Position numbers and translations under genes: made by a program
NCBI GenBank assembly: GCA_026416895.1
Contig: JAOAEH010000028.1
Coordinates: forward strand, 1-32,677
Origin: Elusimicrobiales bacterium
GTDB taxonomy: Bacteria > Elusimicrobiota > Elusimicrobia > Elusimicrobiales > UBA9959
Length of the DNA: 32,677 nucleotides
Direction of reading: 5' to 3'
Shown: positions 23,127-30,818 of the stretch, piece by piece
How the letters are laid out: the number at the start of each line of letters is the position of its first letter
Numbering within the stretch: position 1 is the first letter of the stretch
Notes under the pieces: model-generated
The model's input: only the letters and a program-made list of their open reading frames with translations
Databases searched by the model: none
What the model was told of the DNA's origin: nothing

Positions 23127-24896
23127 ATGGCAATATATAAACTTTTGATATCCCTTGATGAGAGTTATAATAATAAAGTTTATAATTCTATCTATGAGAA
23201 TGTAAGAAAAATGGGAGGGGTAATATCCATAGAGGTTTTTAATTTAAGTGGGGTTATAAAAGTAATTTATGATAATACAGCTGTTACTTATGAAAAGATT
23301 ATTTCAAGAATATTAAGTTTTAATGTTAAAATAGAGAATTATTATATAGAAAACGAACAACATTTTAAACATAGTTATAAATATAATTCATTAGGCTTTA
23401 ATAAGTTAATTTTTTTGATATTGTTTTTTTTGGTTTTTTATTATTCAGATAAATTTTCAACTAATAAATATTTATCTTTTATTATTTATTTTTTTCTTAT
23501 AAGTTGGGTAAGTTATGACTTTATTTTGATAGGGAAACAAGATAAAAGATATACAAAGTTATATTATATTACTGTTTTGTATTTTTTTTCACTTTTTTTA
23601 TATAAATTGATAATCATTTTATTTCCAAATTTGTCTCTTGATGATTTTATAAGTTGGCACATAATAGCTTTCTTTTTATTGATTATAAGTATTGGTTTTC
23701 ACCTTTTTCATTATCTTTTAGCTAAAAATGAAGCTTATCTTGAAAATGTTAGAAGATTTATGCCATCGTTTGTTAATGTAGTAAAGAAAGATAGAATAGA
23801 AAAGGTAAGCATTGATGATTTAATTGAAGATGATATTGTTATATTTAAAAAAGGAGATTTCGTATGTTTGGATTCTTTTGTTGTTTCTGGTAAAGCTTTT
23901 GTTGATGAATCTTTAATTAACGGAAAATTTGGTTTGGTAGAAAAGAAGGAGGGAAGTGATGTTTTATCTGGTTCTTTTGTAATTGATGGAGAAATACAAG
24001 TTAAAGTATTGAAAAGGCCTAAGTTTTCAAATTTTTTTAATATTTTATCTTCTTTGTCAAAGTATTATCAAAAAGGAGTAGATTTTATCTATATTCCTAT
24101 TATTATATTTAGAAAGTATTTGGTTTATATTCCATTTGTAATTTTTTTAATTGTTTTTTTATCTATTAAAAAGTATATAAGTTTTAATGTAATAGAATCG
24201 TTTTTTATTTCCTTTTTCATTGTTTATCCATCTTTGATATGGTTAATTTTTCCTATTTTGTATATGTTTTGCTCTATTTCTAGTGTAAAGAAGGGATTTT
24301 ATATAAGAAATATTAATTCAGTAATACCTATTATTTTTTCAAATACAATTGTTTTTTTCAGTAATAAAAGAATAGATTTACAAACTATTAGAAAACTTAA
24401 AGAAAATGGTTTTGAAACGGTTTTAATTTCAAGTTTTAAAGATAATAAAGAATCTAATTTTGATATTAGTTATTATGAAATTCCATGTGTACAAAAAGAA
24501 GGATTTATAATTAAAATGAAAATGAAAGGAAAAAAAATAATTTCTGTAGGTTATTCTGTTGAAGATCTAGTCGCATTATCAGCTTCTGATGTGTCTGTTA
24601 TTACAGCTTTTCATCCACAGTTATATTCTTTTAATTGTGATGTTGTTCTTTTAAGGGATGAGCCTAATATTATTGTTGACTTAAAAAAATATTCTAGTTT
24701 TATATATAACATAATAAAACAGAACTCTTATTTAGTAATTTTATTTAATTTTTTAATACTCCCTTCTATTCTGGTATTAATTAACATGAATGGTATTTTT
24801 TTACCTATTGATAATTTAGTTTTTTATTTAACAATGTTTATATTTTTTATAATTGTTATAAATTCTGTAAGAATATATTTGTTTTTTAAAAATTAG
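23127..24896 (+). CDS. Degenerate P1B-type ATPase homologue (predicted pseudoenzyme)
   Basis: This 589-aa protein keeps the architecture of heavy-metal P-type ATPases. It has an HMA-like ferredoxin fold (1-70), four helices (about 91-200), an actuator domain (about 205-300), paired helices (about 320-385), a shrunken P domain (about 400-500) and two final helices (about 532-588). The catalytic motifs are gone: TGE is NGK (265-267), the membrane CPC is YPS (367-369), DKTGT is FSNKR (411-415) so the phosphorylated Asp is Phe, and GDGINDAPAL is GYSVEDLVAL (475-484). About 60 residues separate the last two, where an active pump has some 200, so the nucleotide-binding domain is missing. The reading frame is intact and codon use matches its neighbours, so it is a kept protein and not a decaying gene. 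It cannot be an ATP-driven pump; a regulatory, chaperone or passive-carrier role is conjecture. Confidence 0.85.
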   Translation: MAIYKLLISLDESYNNKVYNSIYENVRKMGGVISIEVFNLSGVIKVIYDNTAVTYEKIISRILSFNVKIENYYIENEQHFKHSYKYNSLGFNKLIFLILFFLVFYYSDKFSTNKYLSFIIYFFLISWVSYDFILIGKQDKRYTKLYYITVLYFFSLFLYKLIIILFPNLSLDDFISWHIIAFFLLIISIGFHLFHYLLAKNEAYLENVRRFMPSFVNVVKKDRIEKVSIDDLIEDDIVIFKKGDFVCLDSFVVSGKAFVDESLINGKFGLVEKKEGSDVLSGSFVIDGEIQVKVLKRPKFSNFFNILSSLSKYYQKGVDFIYIPIIIFRKYLVYIPFVIFLIVFLSIKKYISFNVIESFFISFFIVYPSLIWLIFPILYMFCSISSVKKGFYIRNINSVIPIIFSNTIVFFSNKRIDLQTIRKLKENGFETVLISSFKDNKESNFDISYYEIPCVQKEGFIIKMKMKGKKIISVGYSVEDLVALSASDVSVITAFHPQLYSFNCDVVLLRDEPNIIVDLKKYSSFIYNIIKQNSYLVILFNFLILPSILVLINMNGIFLPIDNLVFYLTMFIFFIIVINSVRIYLFFKN

Positions 24897-25377
24897 TTTT
24901 GATCATACATTTAAATCTTTTAATAGTGTGATGTATTGCTATTATAAAAAAAATTGTTGATGATTGGATATGCAATGAATAAAGTGTTTGTCTGTGACTG
25001 TCAAGTATTGAAAAGTAGAGAAAAAAACCACTTAAAGAGGATATTATTGTAGAGATAAGAAGTATCCAATTTAAAATTAATCTGATATTTTTAATTCTCT
25101 TATTTAAAAATTCAGCAAGTATAATTATAATGATACTTATAATAATAACTTGAGGTAAAGCATGTCTAAAAATCTTTTTATCTTTTATTTTTTTATAATT
25201 TATATCTTCTCTTTCATTTTTTTCTTCATTATATTTTTCCCAAATATCACATATTCCATTGGTGTTGTTATCAATAAAGCTTTGACATATTCCATAACAT
25301 GGGGTAGAATATGAAATTCCAACACATTCGGTTTGAGCAGATATTAAGGATGTTATAACTGTAAGTATCAAAATCAT
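24886..25377 (-). CDS. Membrane protein with EF-hand-like loop and possible haem-binding helices
   Basis: A 163-aa protein. Residues 1-14 form a signal peptide, then a Cys-rich segment (C18, C27, C31, C43) contains a twelve-residue loop DNNTNGICDIWE (36-47) with the EF-hand pattern D1-N3-N5-G6-D9-E12. After a charged linker come three membrane helices. The last pair has His residues (SHRQTLYSLH and IAIHHTIKR) in a layout reminiscent of DUF4405/cytochrome b-type proteins. Calcium binding and haem binding are both inferences from motif shape. It overlaps the hydrolase gene by 4 bases (ATGA) and its stop overlaps that of the degenerate ATPase on the other strand by 11 bases. Confidence 0.65.
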   Translation of the reverse strand: MILILTVITSLISAQTECVGISYSTPCYGICQSFIDNNTNGICDIWEKYNEEKNEREDINYKKIKDKKIFRHALPQVIIISIIIIILAEFLNKRIKNIRLILNWILLISTIISSLSGFFLYFSILDSHRQTLYSLHIQSSTIFFIIAIHHTIKRFKCMIKTNF

Positions 25378-26225
25378 TTATTACTCCTTATAAATTCATT
25401 CACTATTTTTTTATATTTTTTATTAATAAGAGTTTCTCCATGAGTTAATTCTTCCATAAGTTCAACTTTTAATAGAGGATTGATTTTAGAATAGTCTCTA
25501 GTTTTTGAATTATAACATAGATTATCTTTAGTTCCACATATAAATAAAGTTGGGGATTTGATATCTTGTATTGACTTGTTTATATTAAATTTGTCTATTT
25601 TTTCTCCACAAAATATCTTATATTTTATTCCCATAAAATAAATTATAGGATATTTCATAATGTGATAATTTTTTAGTATGTTTAACATTGTGGATTTTAT
25701 GCTTATAAAAGGAGAATCAGATATTACAAATTTTAAATTTTCAATTTCAGAAGCAGCTCTTAAAGCTAAAAAAGCACCATAAGAATAACCAAAAAGAGCT
25801 ATATCTAAAAAACCTTTTTCATTTAAAAAGTTTATCCATTTTTTTATATCTTCTATTTCATATTTCGATCCACATACATATCCTTGACTTTCTCCAAGGC
25901 CTCTTATATCTATATACAAAAGTGTAGCAAATTCATGCAAAAAATAAGTAAATGGAAGAATATCGGATTTGTCTGCAGGCCAACCATGCATTAATATTAT
26001 TGCAAGTTTTTCTTTTTTATTTTCAATTAACCACCCTTTTAAGATATGATTTTTTGAACTTATACTTACTTTTTGCCATTTAAGATTAAATTCTGAAGGA
26101 TTTGTTTGTTCTTTTAATCTTTTTGGTTTGGAATATAAAAAAAATATAAATGAAGATAAAACAAATGTTATTATTGTAAAGTATAATAGAAATTTTATAA
26201 TAATTTTTGTAAACAGATTTTTCAT
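25374..26225 (-). CDS. Alpha/beta hydrolase, membrane-anchored
   Basis: This 283-aa serine hydrolase has an N-terminal signal-anchor helix (about 8-30). The fold is visible in LAIILMHGWPADKSD (oxyanion HG), the YIDIRGLGES turn, nucleophile elbow GYSYGA (S148), acid D234 (ICGTKDNL) and H262 (LTHGE). The overall pattern resembles the BAAT/dienelactone or peptidase S9-like family of YqkD/FrsA type; the substrate is unknown. It is the first gene of a two-gene minus-strand operon. No Shine-Dalgarno sequence precedes the ATG at 26225, and a well-formed promoter lies so close that the transcript would have almost no leader. Confidence 0.88.
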   Translation of the reverse strand: MKNLFTKIIIKFLLYFTIITFVLSSFIFFLYSKPKRLKEQTNPSEFNLKWQKVSISSKNHILKGWLIENKKEKLAIILMHGWPADKSDILPFTYFLHEFATLLYIDIRGLGESQGYVCGSKYEIEDIKKWINFLNEKGFLDIALFGYSYGAFLALRAASEIENLKFVISDSPFISIKSTMLNILKNYHIMKYPIIYFMGIKYKIFCGEKIDKFNINKSIQDIKSPTLFICGTKDNLCYNSKTRDYSKINPLLKVELMEELTHGETLINKKYKKIVNEFIRSNK

Positions 26226-26233
26226 ATTAATTA

Positions 26234-26263
26234 ATTATACAAAAAGGTATTTTTTACTAACAA
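26234..26263 (-). promoter_or_regulatory. Promoter for the hydrolase operon (near-leaderless)
   Basis: On the minus strand TTGTTA (26258-26263) and TATAAT (26234-26239) are separated by 18 bases. A start about 7 bases beyond the -10 box falls at roughly 26227, within a base or two of the ATG at 26225. No ribosome binding site fits in between. Confidence 0.55.
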
Positions 26264-26288
26264 AGTTTTTTTATTATTACAAATTCTG

Positions 26289-26294
26289 TAAAAT
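26289..26294 (+). promoter_or_regulatory. Candidate -10 box for the C39-like peptidase operon
   Basis: TAAAAT at 26289-26294, preceded by TG, lies 6 bases before the GTG at 26301. A transcript from here would also begin at the start codon. The -35 region is only a T-run. An alternative is that translation starts further in and the box is accidental. Confidence 0.3.
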
Positions 26295-26300
26295 ATACTT

Positions 26301-27353
26301 GTGAATATAAATAAAGATGATATTTCAAGAGTTTCTCGAAATTTTTTGGTTGTAGAACCAAAAAATATTGAAATAGTATATATGGATAATTTTGAAAAAG
26401 GAAATAGACTTGATATGTTTAGGGCTATTAATGTGGGCAAAAAGTCAGAAATTAGGTTTAAGATACTTTCAGATTTTTATTTTAATCAATTTATATTATC
26501 TGTGTCTCCGTATATGAATGATTCAAATACTATGTCTGTTTTTTGTGATTTTAATAGCAAAAGATATTATTTAGGAAATTTTTCTGTGTCAAGTTCTAAG
26601 AGTTTTCCTCTACAAGATGAAGAAGTTAAAGTTGATATTGATGTTTTATGTTTTAAAAATAGAATTTCTAGTTTAGATGCTGGTATAATTTTCTGGGGAA
26701 ATGGAAAGAAAGGTATAAAGCTTGTTAATTTAATTATGACTGATACAGATAAAAGATTTTTTTATGAAAATTTTTTTCCAAAAAAATATGTAAATATTGA
26801 TATTCCTAAAATTTCACAAATTAGTCAAGGAGTTGAATATAACACAAGAATATGTAGTCCTACATGTATTTCAATGGTTTTAAAATATTATAATTTTAAT
26901 ATAGATCCGGTTTGTATTTCAAAAAATGTCTATGATAATTCTTCTCATATATATGGAAACTGGTTTTTTAACACTGCCTATGTTTCATATCTTGGTTTTT
27001 ATTCATTTGTAGCAAGAATAAATTCTTATAGTTTTCTCTATAAAATTTTAAGCAAAGAAATACCTGTAATAGCAACTATTTCTTTTGACGAAGGAGAACT
27101 TAAAAATTCTCCATTACAAAGAACTAAAGGGCATTTAGTAGTTATAAAAGGAATGACAGAGAAGGGAGATATAATAGTTAATGATCCTGCAGCATCGAGT
27201 GAAAAAGAGGTTGAAAGAATTTATGATTCTTATGAATTTTTTAGGAGTTGGATAGTTAATAAGTATGGTACTTCTTATTTCATTTTAGATGATAAAAAGA
27301 TAGAAGATGTTATAAAGATTTTTGAAGAAGATAATGAGGTGAGATATGAATAG
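26301..27353 (+). CDS. C39-like papain-fold peptidase
   Basis: A 350-aa protein with two parts. Residues about 1-160 form a beta-rich domain without recognised family. Residues 165-345 form a C39-type cysteine peptidase: SQGVEYNTRICSPTCISMVL with nucleophile C185, GHLVVIKGM with H278, and VNDPAA with D295. Secreted bacterial proteins of the peptidase C39_2 type use this triad. There is no signal peptide, so a cytoplasmic location or a wrong start is possible. Translation begins at GTG without a ribosome binding site. The downstream oligopeptide-binding lipoprotein overlaps by 8 bases, so the pair may belong to peptide turnover. Substrate unknown. Confidence 0.82.
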   Translation: MNINKDDISRVSRNFLVVEPKNIEIVYMDNFEKGNRLDMFRAINVGKKSEIRFKILSDFYFNQFILSVSPYMNDSNTMSVFCDFNSKRYYLGNFSVSSSKSFPLQDEEVKVDIDVLCFKNRISSLDAGIIFWGNGKKGIKLVNLIMTDTDKRFFYENFFPKKYVNIDIPKISQISQGVEYNTRICSPTCISMVLKYYNFNIDPVCISKNVYDNSSHIYGNWFFNTAYVSYLGFYSFVARINSYSFLYKILSKEIPVIATISFDEGELKNSPLQRTKGHLVVIKGMTEKGDIIVNDPAASSEKEVERIYDSYEFFRSWIVNKYGTSYFILDDKKIEDVIKIFEEDNEVRYE

Positions 27354-29079
27354 AAAAATTTATTTTATTTTTCTATTTTTTGTTTTTTCATGTTCAAAAT
27401 TTAATTATGATAATAAAATATTATATTTTGCACATACAGGAGAAGTTACCTCACTAGATCCATCTTATTCATATGATGCAGTTACTCATGGAACTTTAAT
27501 TAATATTTATGAAACACTGATAGGGTTTGATGGGGAGAAACTTGATAGTTTTATACCATTAATATCTATGAAAGTACCATCAAAGGAGAATGGTCTTATT
27601 TCAAAAGATGGTACTATTTATATTTTTCCTATAAGAAGTGGTATAAAATTTCACAATGGTGATGAACTTACTCCTGAGGATGTAAAATACTCTCTTTTGA
27701 GATTTATGATAACAGATATGCCAGGGGGGCCATCTTCTCTACTTTTAGAACCTATATTTGGAATATCGTCTATTAAAGATGAAAAAAATAATTTAAGAAT
27801 TACTAAAGATCAATTTGAAAGAGCTATTAAAATTGAGGGTAATAATGTTATTGTTAAACTTGAGAAACCATTTTCTCCATTTTTAGCTATTATAGCTAGA
27901 TGGTCTTACATTTTAAACAGTAAATTTGCAATAAAATTAGGAGAATGGGATGGTAAATATGAAACAATAACTAATTATTTAAATAGACCAAAAGACAAAT
28001 CAGCTCTTTTAAATAAAGAATGCGGAAGTGGTCCATTTTTTGTTTCAAGTTGGGATCCCTCAAAAAAGCAAATAATTCTTAAATCATTTGATAATTATTG
28101 GAGAGGTAAAAGTCATTTATCTATGGTTATCCAGAAAACAGTTAATGAATTTTCAACACGGAAATTGATGATAGAGAGAGGAGATGCTGATATAATAGAA
28201 GTTCCTCGTATATATGAAACTCAAGTTGAAGGTCTAAAAGATGTAAAGGTTTATTCGCAATTAAAAAGGCTTTCAGTTGACCCTGTTTTTTTCTTTACTT
28301 TTGACATAAATAGTGTAGCAAATCCAGATATAGGCAGCGGTAAGCTTGATGGGAATGGTATACCACCTGATTTTTTTAAAGACAAAGATATAAGAAAAGC
28401 TTTTGCTTATTCATTTAATTATGATGTTTTTCTTAAAGAAAGTCTAAAAAATAAAGCTGAAAGGGCTTACTCTCCTGTTCCAAATTCTTTGCTTTTATTA
28501 GATAAAATAAAGAAATATGATTATGATATCCAAAAAGCTCGATATCATTTTAAAAAGGCTTTCAATGGTAGAGTTTGGGATAAAGGTTTTAGATTTACAC
28601 TTACTTATAATCTAGGAAGTGACATTAGACAAATTGCTTGTGAAATATTAAAAAAAGAAATTGAATCAATAAATCCTAAATTTAAGATAGATATAAGAGG
28701 TATAGATTGGGCTCTTTATTTAGAAAAAGCTCAAAATAAAAAAATGCCAATTTTTACTAGAGGTTGGGTTGGTGATTATGCAGATCCTCATAATTTTATT
28801 TTTGCTTTCTATCATTCTGATGGAAGATATCCAAAAACACAAGGGTTTTCAAACAAAGAATTGGATAGATTGATTGAATTTGCTGTCAAAGAGAATGATT
28901 GGAAGAAAAGAAAAGAGATTTATGAAAAGATAATAAATATAGCCAATGAAGAAGTTTATCAGATATATACTGTTTATCCATATGGAATTATAGCCTTAAG
29001 AGAAGAGATAAATGGTTTTATTGACAATCCAATTATGATGGGAATTTATTATTATAATATTTCTAAGAATAAGAAATGA
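27346..29079 (+). CDS. Oligopeptide-type ABC transporter substrate-binding lipoprotein
   Basis: A 577-aa family 5 solute-binding protein (OppA/DppA-like). The N-terminus is a lipoprotein signal peptide with the lipobox ending at C16 (FVFSCSK). Typical elements follow: GEVTSLDPSYSYD, HGTLINIYETLIGF, LTPEDVKYSLLRF, PFSPFLAIIARW, CGSGPFFVSSWD, and the C-terminal RGWVGDYADPHNFIFAF. The ligand is probably a peptide or another amphiphilic molecule; nickel-binding NikA belongs to the same superfamily and cannot be excluded. No permease or ATPase is encoded nearby, so it is an orphan component in this window. A GAGGTGAG ribosome binding site is present, and the stop overlaps nth (ATGA). Confidence 0.94.
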   Translation: MNRKIYFIFLFFVFSCSKFNYDNKILYFAHTGEVTSLDPSYSYDAVTHGTLINIYETLIGFDGEKLDSFIPLISMKVPSKENGLISKDGTIYIFPIRSGIKFHNGDELTPEDVKYSLLRFMITDMPGGPSSLLLEPIFGISSIKDEKNNLRITKDQFERAIKIEGNNVIVKLEKPFSPFLAIIARWSYILNSKFAIKLGEWDGKYETITNYLNRPKDKSALLNKECGSGPFFVSSWDPSKKQIILKSFDNYWRGKSHLSMVIQKTVNEFSTRKLMIERGDADIIEVPRIYETQVEGLKDVKVYSQLKRLSVDPVFFFTFDINSVANPDIGSGKLDGNGIPPDFFKDKDIRKAFAYSFNYDVFLKESLKNKAERAYSPVPNSLLLLDKIKKYDYDIQKARYHFKKAFNGRVWDKGFRFTLTYNLGSDIRQIACEILKKEIESINPKFKIDIRGIDWALYLEKAQNKKMPIFTRGWVGDYADPHNFIFAFYHSDGRYPKTQGFSNKELDRLIEFAVKENDWKKRKEIYEKIINIANEEVYQIYTVYPYGIIALREEINGFIDNPIMMGIYYYNISKNKK

Positions 29080-29702
29080 ATAAAGCAGATAGTAATTTAA
29101 TTATTAAAGCACTAAAAAAAGAATTTCCTAATGCTTGCACTGAGCTTAAATATTCTAGCCCTTTTCAACTTTTAATTGCCACTATTCTTTCAGCTCAAAC
29201 AACAGATGTTACAGTAAATAAAATTACTCCAATCTTGTTTAGTAAATATCCTGATGCTTTTGCTCTCTCTAAAGCTAATGTTTTAGATGTAGAGAAAATT
29301 ATAAAATCTACCGGTTTTTATCATCAAAAAGCAAGATATATAATCGAAACATCAAAAATACTTGTTGAGAGATTTAATGGTAAAGTACCTCAAACTATGG
29401 AAGAATTGATAACGCTTAAAGGAGTTTCAAGAAAAACTGCAAATGTTGTTATGGCAAATGCTTTTGGTATAGCTGAAGGTATAGTTGTAGATACTCATGT
29501 TAAAAGAGTTGCTAAAAGAACAGGTTTTAGTTCATCATCAAATGTTTTAGAAATAGAAAAAGATCTTATGAAGATGTTTGAAAAAAAATATTGGGGTTTC
29601 TTGTCTAATGCTTTGGTGCTTCATGGTAGATATATATGTAAAGCGAAAAACCCCATATGTGAAAAATGTAAAATAGAAAAATGGTGTGAGAAAAATTTCT
29701 AA
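29076..29702 (+). CDS. nth: Endonuclease III
   Basis: A DNA glycosylase/AP lyase for oxidised pyrimidines. In 208 aa it shows LSAQTTD, the helix-hairpin-helix GVSRKTANVV with catalytic K120, VVDTHVKRVAKRTG with catalytic D139, and a C-terminal [4Fe-4S] motif C188-x6-C195-x2-C198-x5-C204. Size and spacing match the E. coli enzyme. It overlaps the binding-protein gene by 4 bases, which likely reflects genome compaction and not a shared pathway. Confidence 0.98.
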   Translation: MNKADSNLIIKALKKEFPNACTELKYSSPFQLLIATILSAQTTDVTVNKITPILFSKYPDAFALSKANVLDVEKIIKSTGFYHQKARYIIETSKILVERFNGKVPQTMEELITLKGVSRKTANVVMANAFGIAEGIVVDTHVKRVAKRTGFSSSSNVLEIEKDLMKMFEKKYWGFLSNALVLHGRYICKAKNPICEKCKIEKWCEKNF

Positions 29703-29708
29703 TTTATT

Positions 29709-30398
29709 ATGAAAGCTATTATTATACAAACTCCAAGTTTTGATGTATATGAGCAAATGGCTTGTGATGAAATTATGTGTGAAATGCTTCCAGCTCAGTA
29801 TATTCTTAGGTTTTATAAATGGAAAGATAAAGGTATTACCTTTGGTTTTTCTCAAAAGTTTAAAGAAGTTTATTCTGTTTTAGATGAAAAGTTAAAAGAT
29901 TATCCTATTACGAGAAGACCTACAGGTGGAGGAGTGGTAATACATGAATACGATTTAACATTTTCTTTTATTTTTTTTGAACCTGGAGAATTTAATCCTA
30001 AAAAAACTTATGAGGTTATTCATTCAGCAATTTGTGATGTTTATCGAAAAAAAGGGTTTAATATTTTTAAATCTGTATCAAATCAGTCAAATTATAATGT
30101 AAATAACCCTGTTATGGAGTGTTTCAAAAAACCAGTTGATATGGATCTTATTTTTAATGGTCAGAAAATTTTAGGGGGTGCTTTAAGAAAATTTTCGGAT
30201 TATATACTTTATCAAGCATCTTTACAATTGGAAAATTCTCGGAATGAATTTATACATTATGACATTATAAGAACTGCTTTTGAAAATTTATTTGAAATTA
30301 AATTTGAATTTTTTAATATTGACGATTTTTACTTTTCTAAGATTATTGAAAAAAAATTTTCTAAGTATTCTTCTAAGTCATGGGTAGAAAGAATATGA
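29709..30398 (+). CDS. Lipoate/octanoyl transferase (LipM/LplA family)
   Basis: A 229-aa biotin/lipoyl transferase fold protein. RRPTGGGVVIHE (69-80) is the substrate-loop motif and GQKILGGALR with K153 is the invariant lysine. MECFKKPVDMDLIFN places a cysteine at C138 in the position used as acyl carrier by LipM-type octanoyltransferases, while LplA enzymes lack it. LipM-like octanoyl transfer from ACP to a lipoyl domain is therefore preferred, but LplA-like salvage is not excluded. At about 230 aa it is somewhat shorter than LipM (about 280), the C-terminus being trimmed. It is followed by queF after 18 bases. Confidence 0.85.
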   Translation: MKAIIIQTPSFDVYEQMACDEIMCEMLPAQYILRFYKWKDKGITFGFSQKFKEVYSVLDEKLKDYPITRRPTGGGVVIHEYDLTFSFIFFEPGEFNPKKTYEVIHSAICDVYRKKGFNIFKSVSNQSNYNVNNPVMECFKKPVDMDLIFNGQKILGGALRKFSDYILYQASLQLENSRNEFIHYDIIRTAFENLFEIKFEFFNIDDFYFSKIIEKKFSKYSSKSWVERI

Positions 30399-30416
30399 AG
30401 GTATAGGGAGGAATTT

Positions 30417-30818
30417 ATGAAAAAAACTTCTTATGGATATACTCCTGAGCATGTAGAATCTTTTAAGAAAATAAATTTACCTAAAATTGATGTTTGGGAG
30501 AATCAATATCCAGATAATGATTACGTTATAAAAATAGTAAATCCAGAATTCACTTCAATATGTCCAAAGACAGGTTTACCAGATCTTGGAACTATTACCA
30601 TAGAGTATATCCCGGATAAATATTGTATTGAACTTAAATCTTTAAAATATTATTTTCTTGCTTATAGAAATTTAGGTATTTTTATGGAAAATGCTGTAAA
30701 TAAGATATTAGAGGATATAGTTAAGTATGCTAAACCTAAGTCAGCAACAGTAATTGGTGATTTCACTCCTCGTGGAGGGATAAAATCAGTGATAACTGCA
30801 AATTATAAAAGAAAATAA
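30417..30818 (+). CDS. queF: NADPH-dependent preQ0 reductase QueF
   Basis: Reduces 7-cyano-7-deazaguanine (preQ0) to preQ1 for queuosine synthesis. The 133-aa unimodular enzyme has the signature EFTSICPKTGLPDLGTI with catalytic C49 and D56, the NADPH-contacting IELKSLKYYFLAYRN segment, and DFTPRGGI. The family Glu is present as E91, but the residue before it is Met (M90) where B. subtilis has His. GGGAGG at 30406-30411 gives a strong ribosome binding site. It overlaps the methyltransferase (TAATG). Confidence 0.96.
   Translation: MKKTSYGYTPEHVESFKKINLPKIDVWENQYPDNDYVIKIVNPEFTSICPKTGLPDLGTITIEYIPDKYCIELKSLKYYFLAYRNLGIFMENAVNKILEDIVKYAKPKSATVIGDFTPRGGIKSVITANYKRK

Noticed and set aside
23127..24896. 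Pseudogene interpretation of the degenerate P-type ATPase
   Set aside because: 589 codons without interruption, normal codon use and retained membrane helices argue for a maintained protein; only the catalytic motifs are lost.
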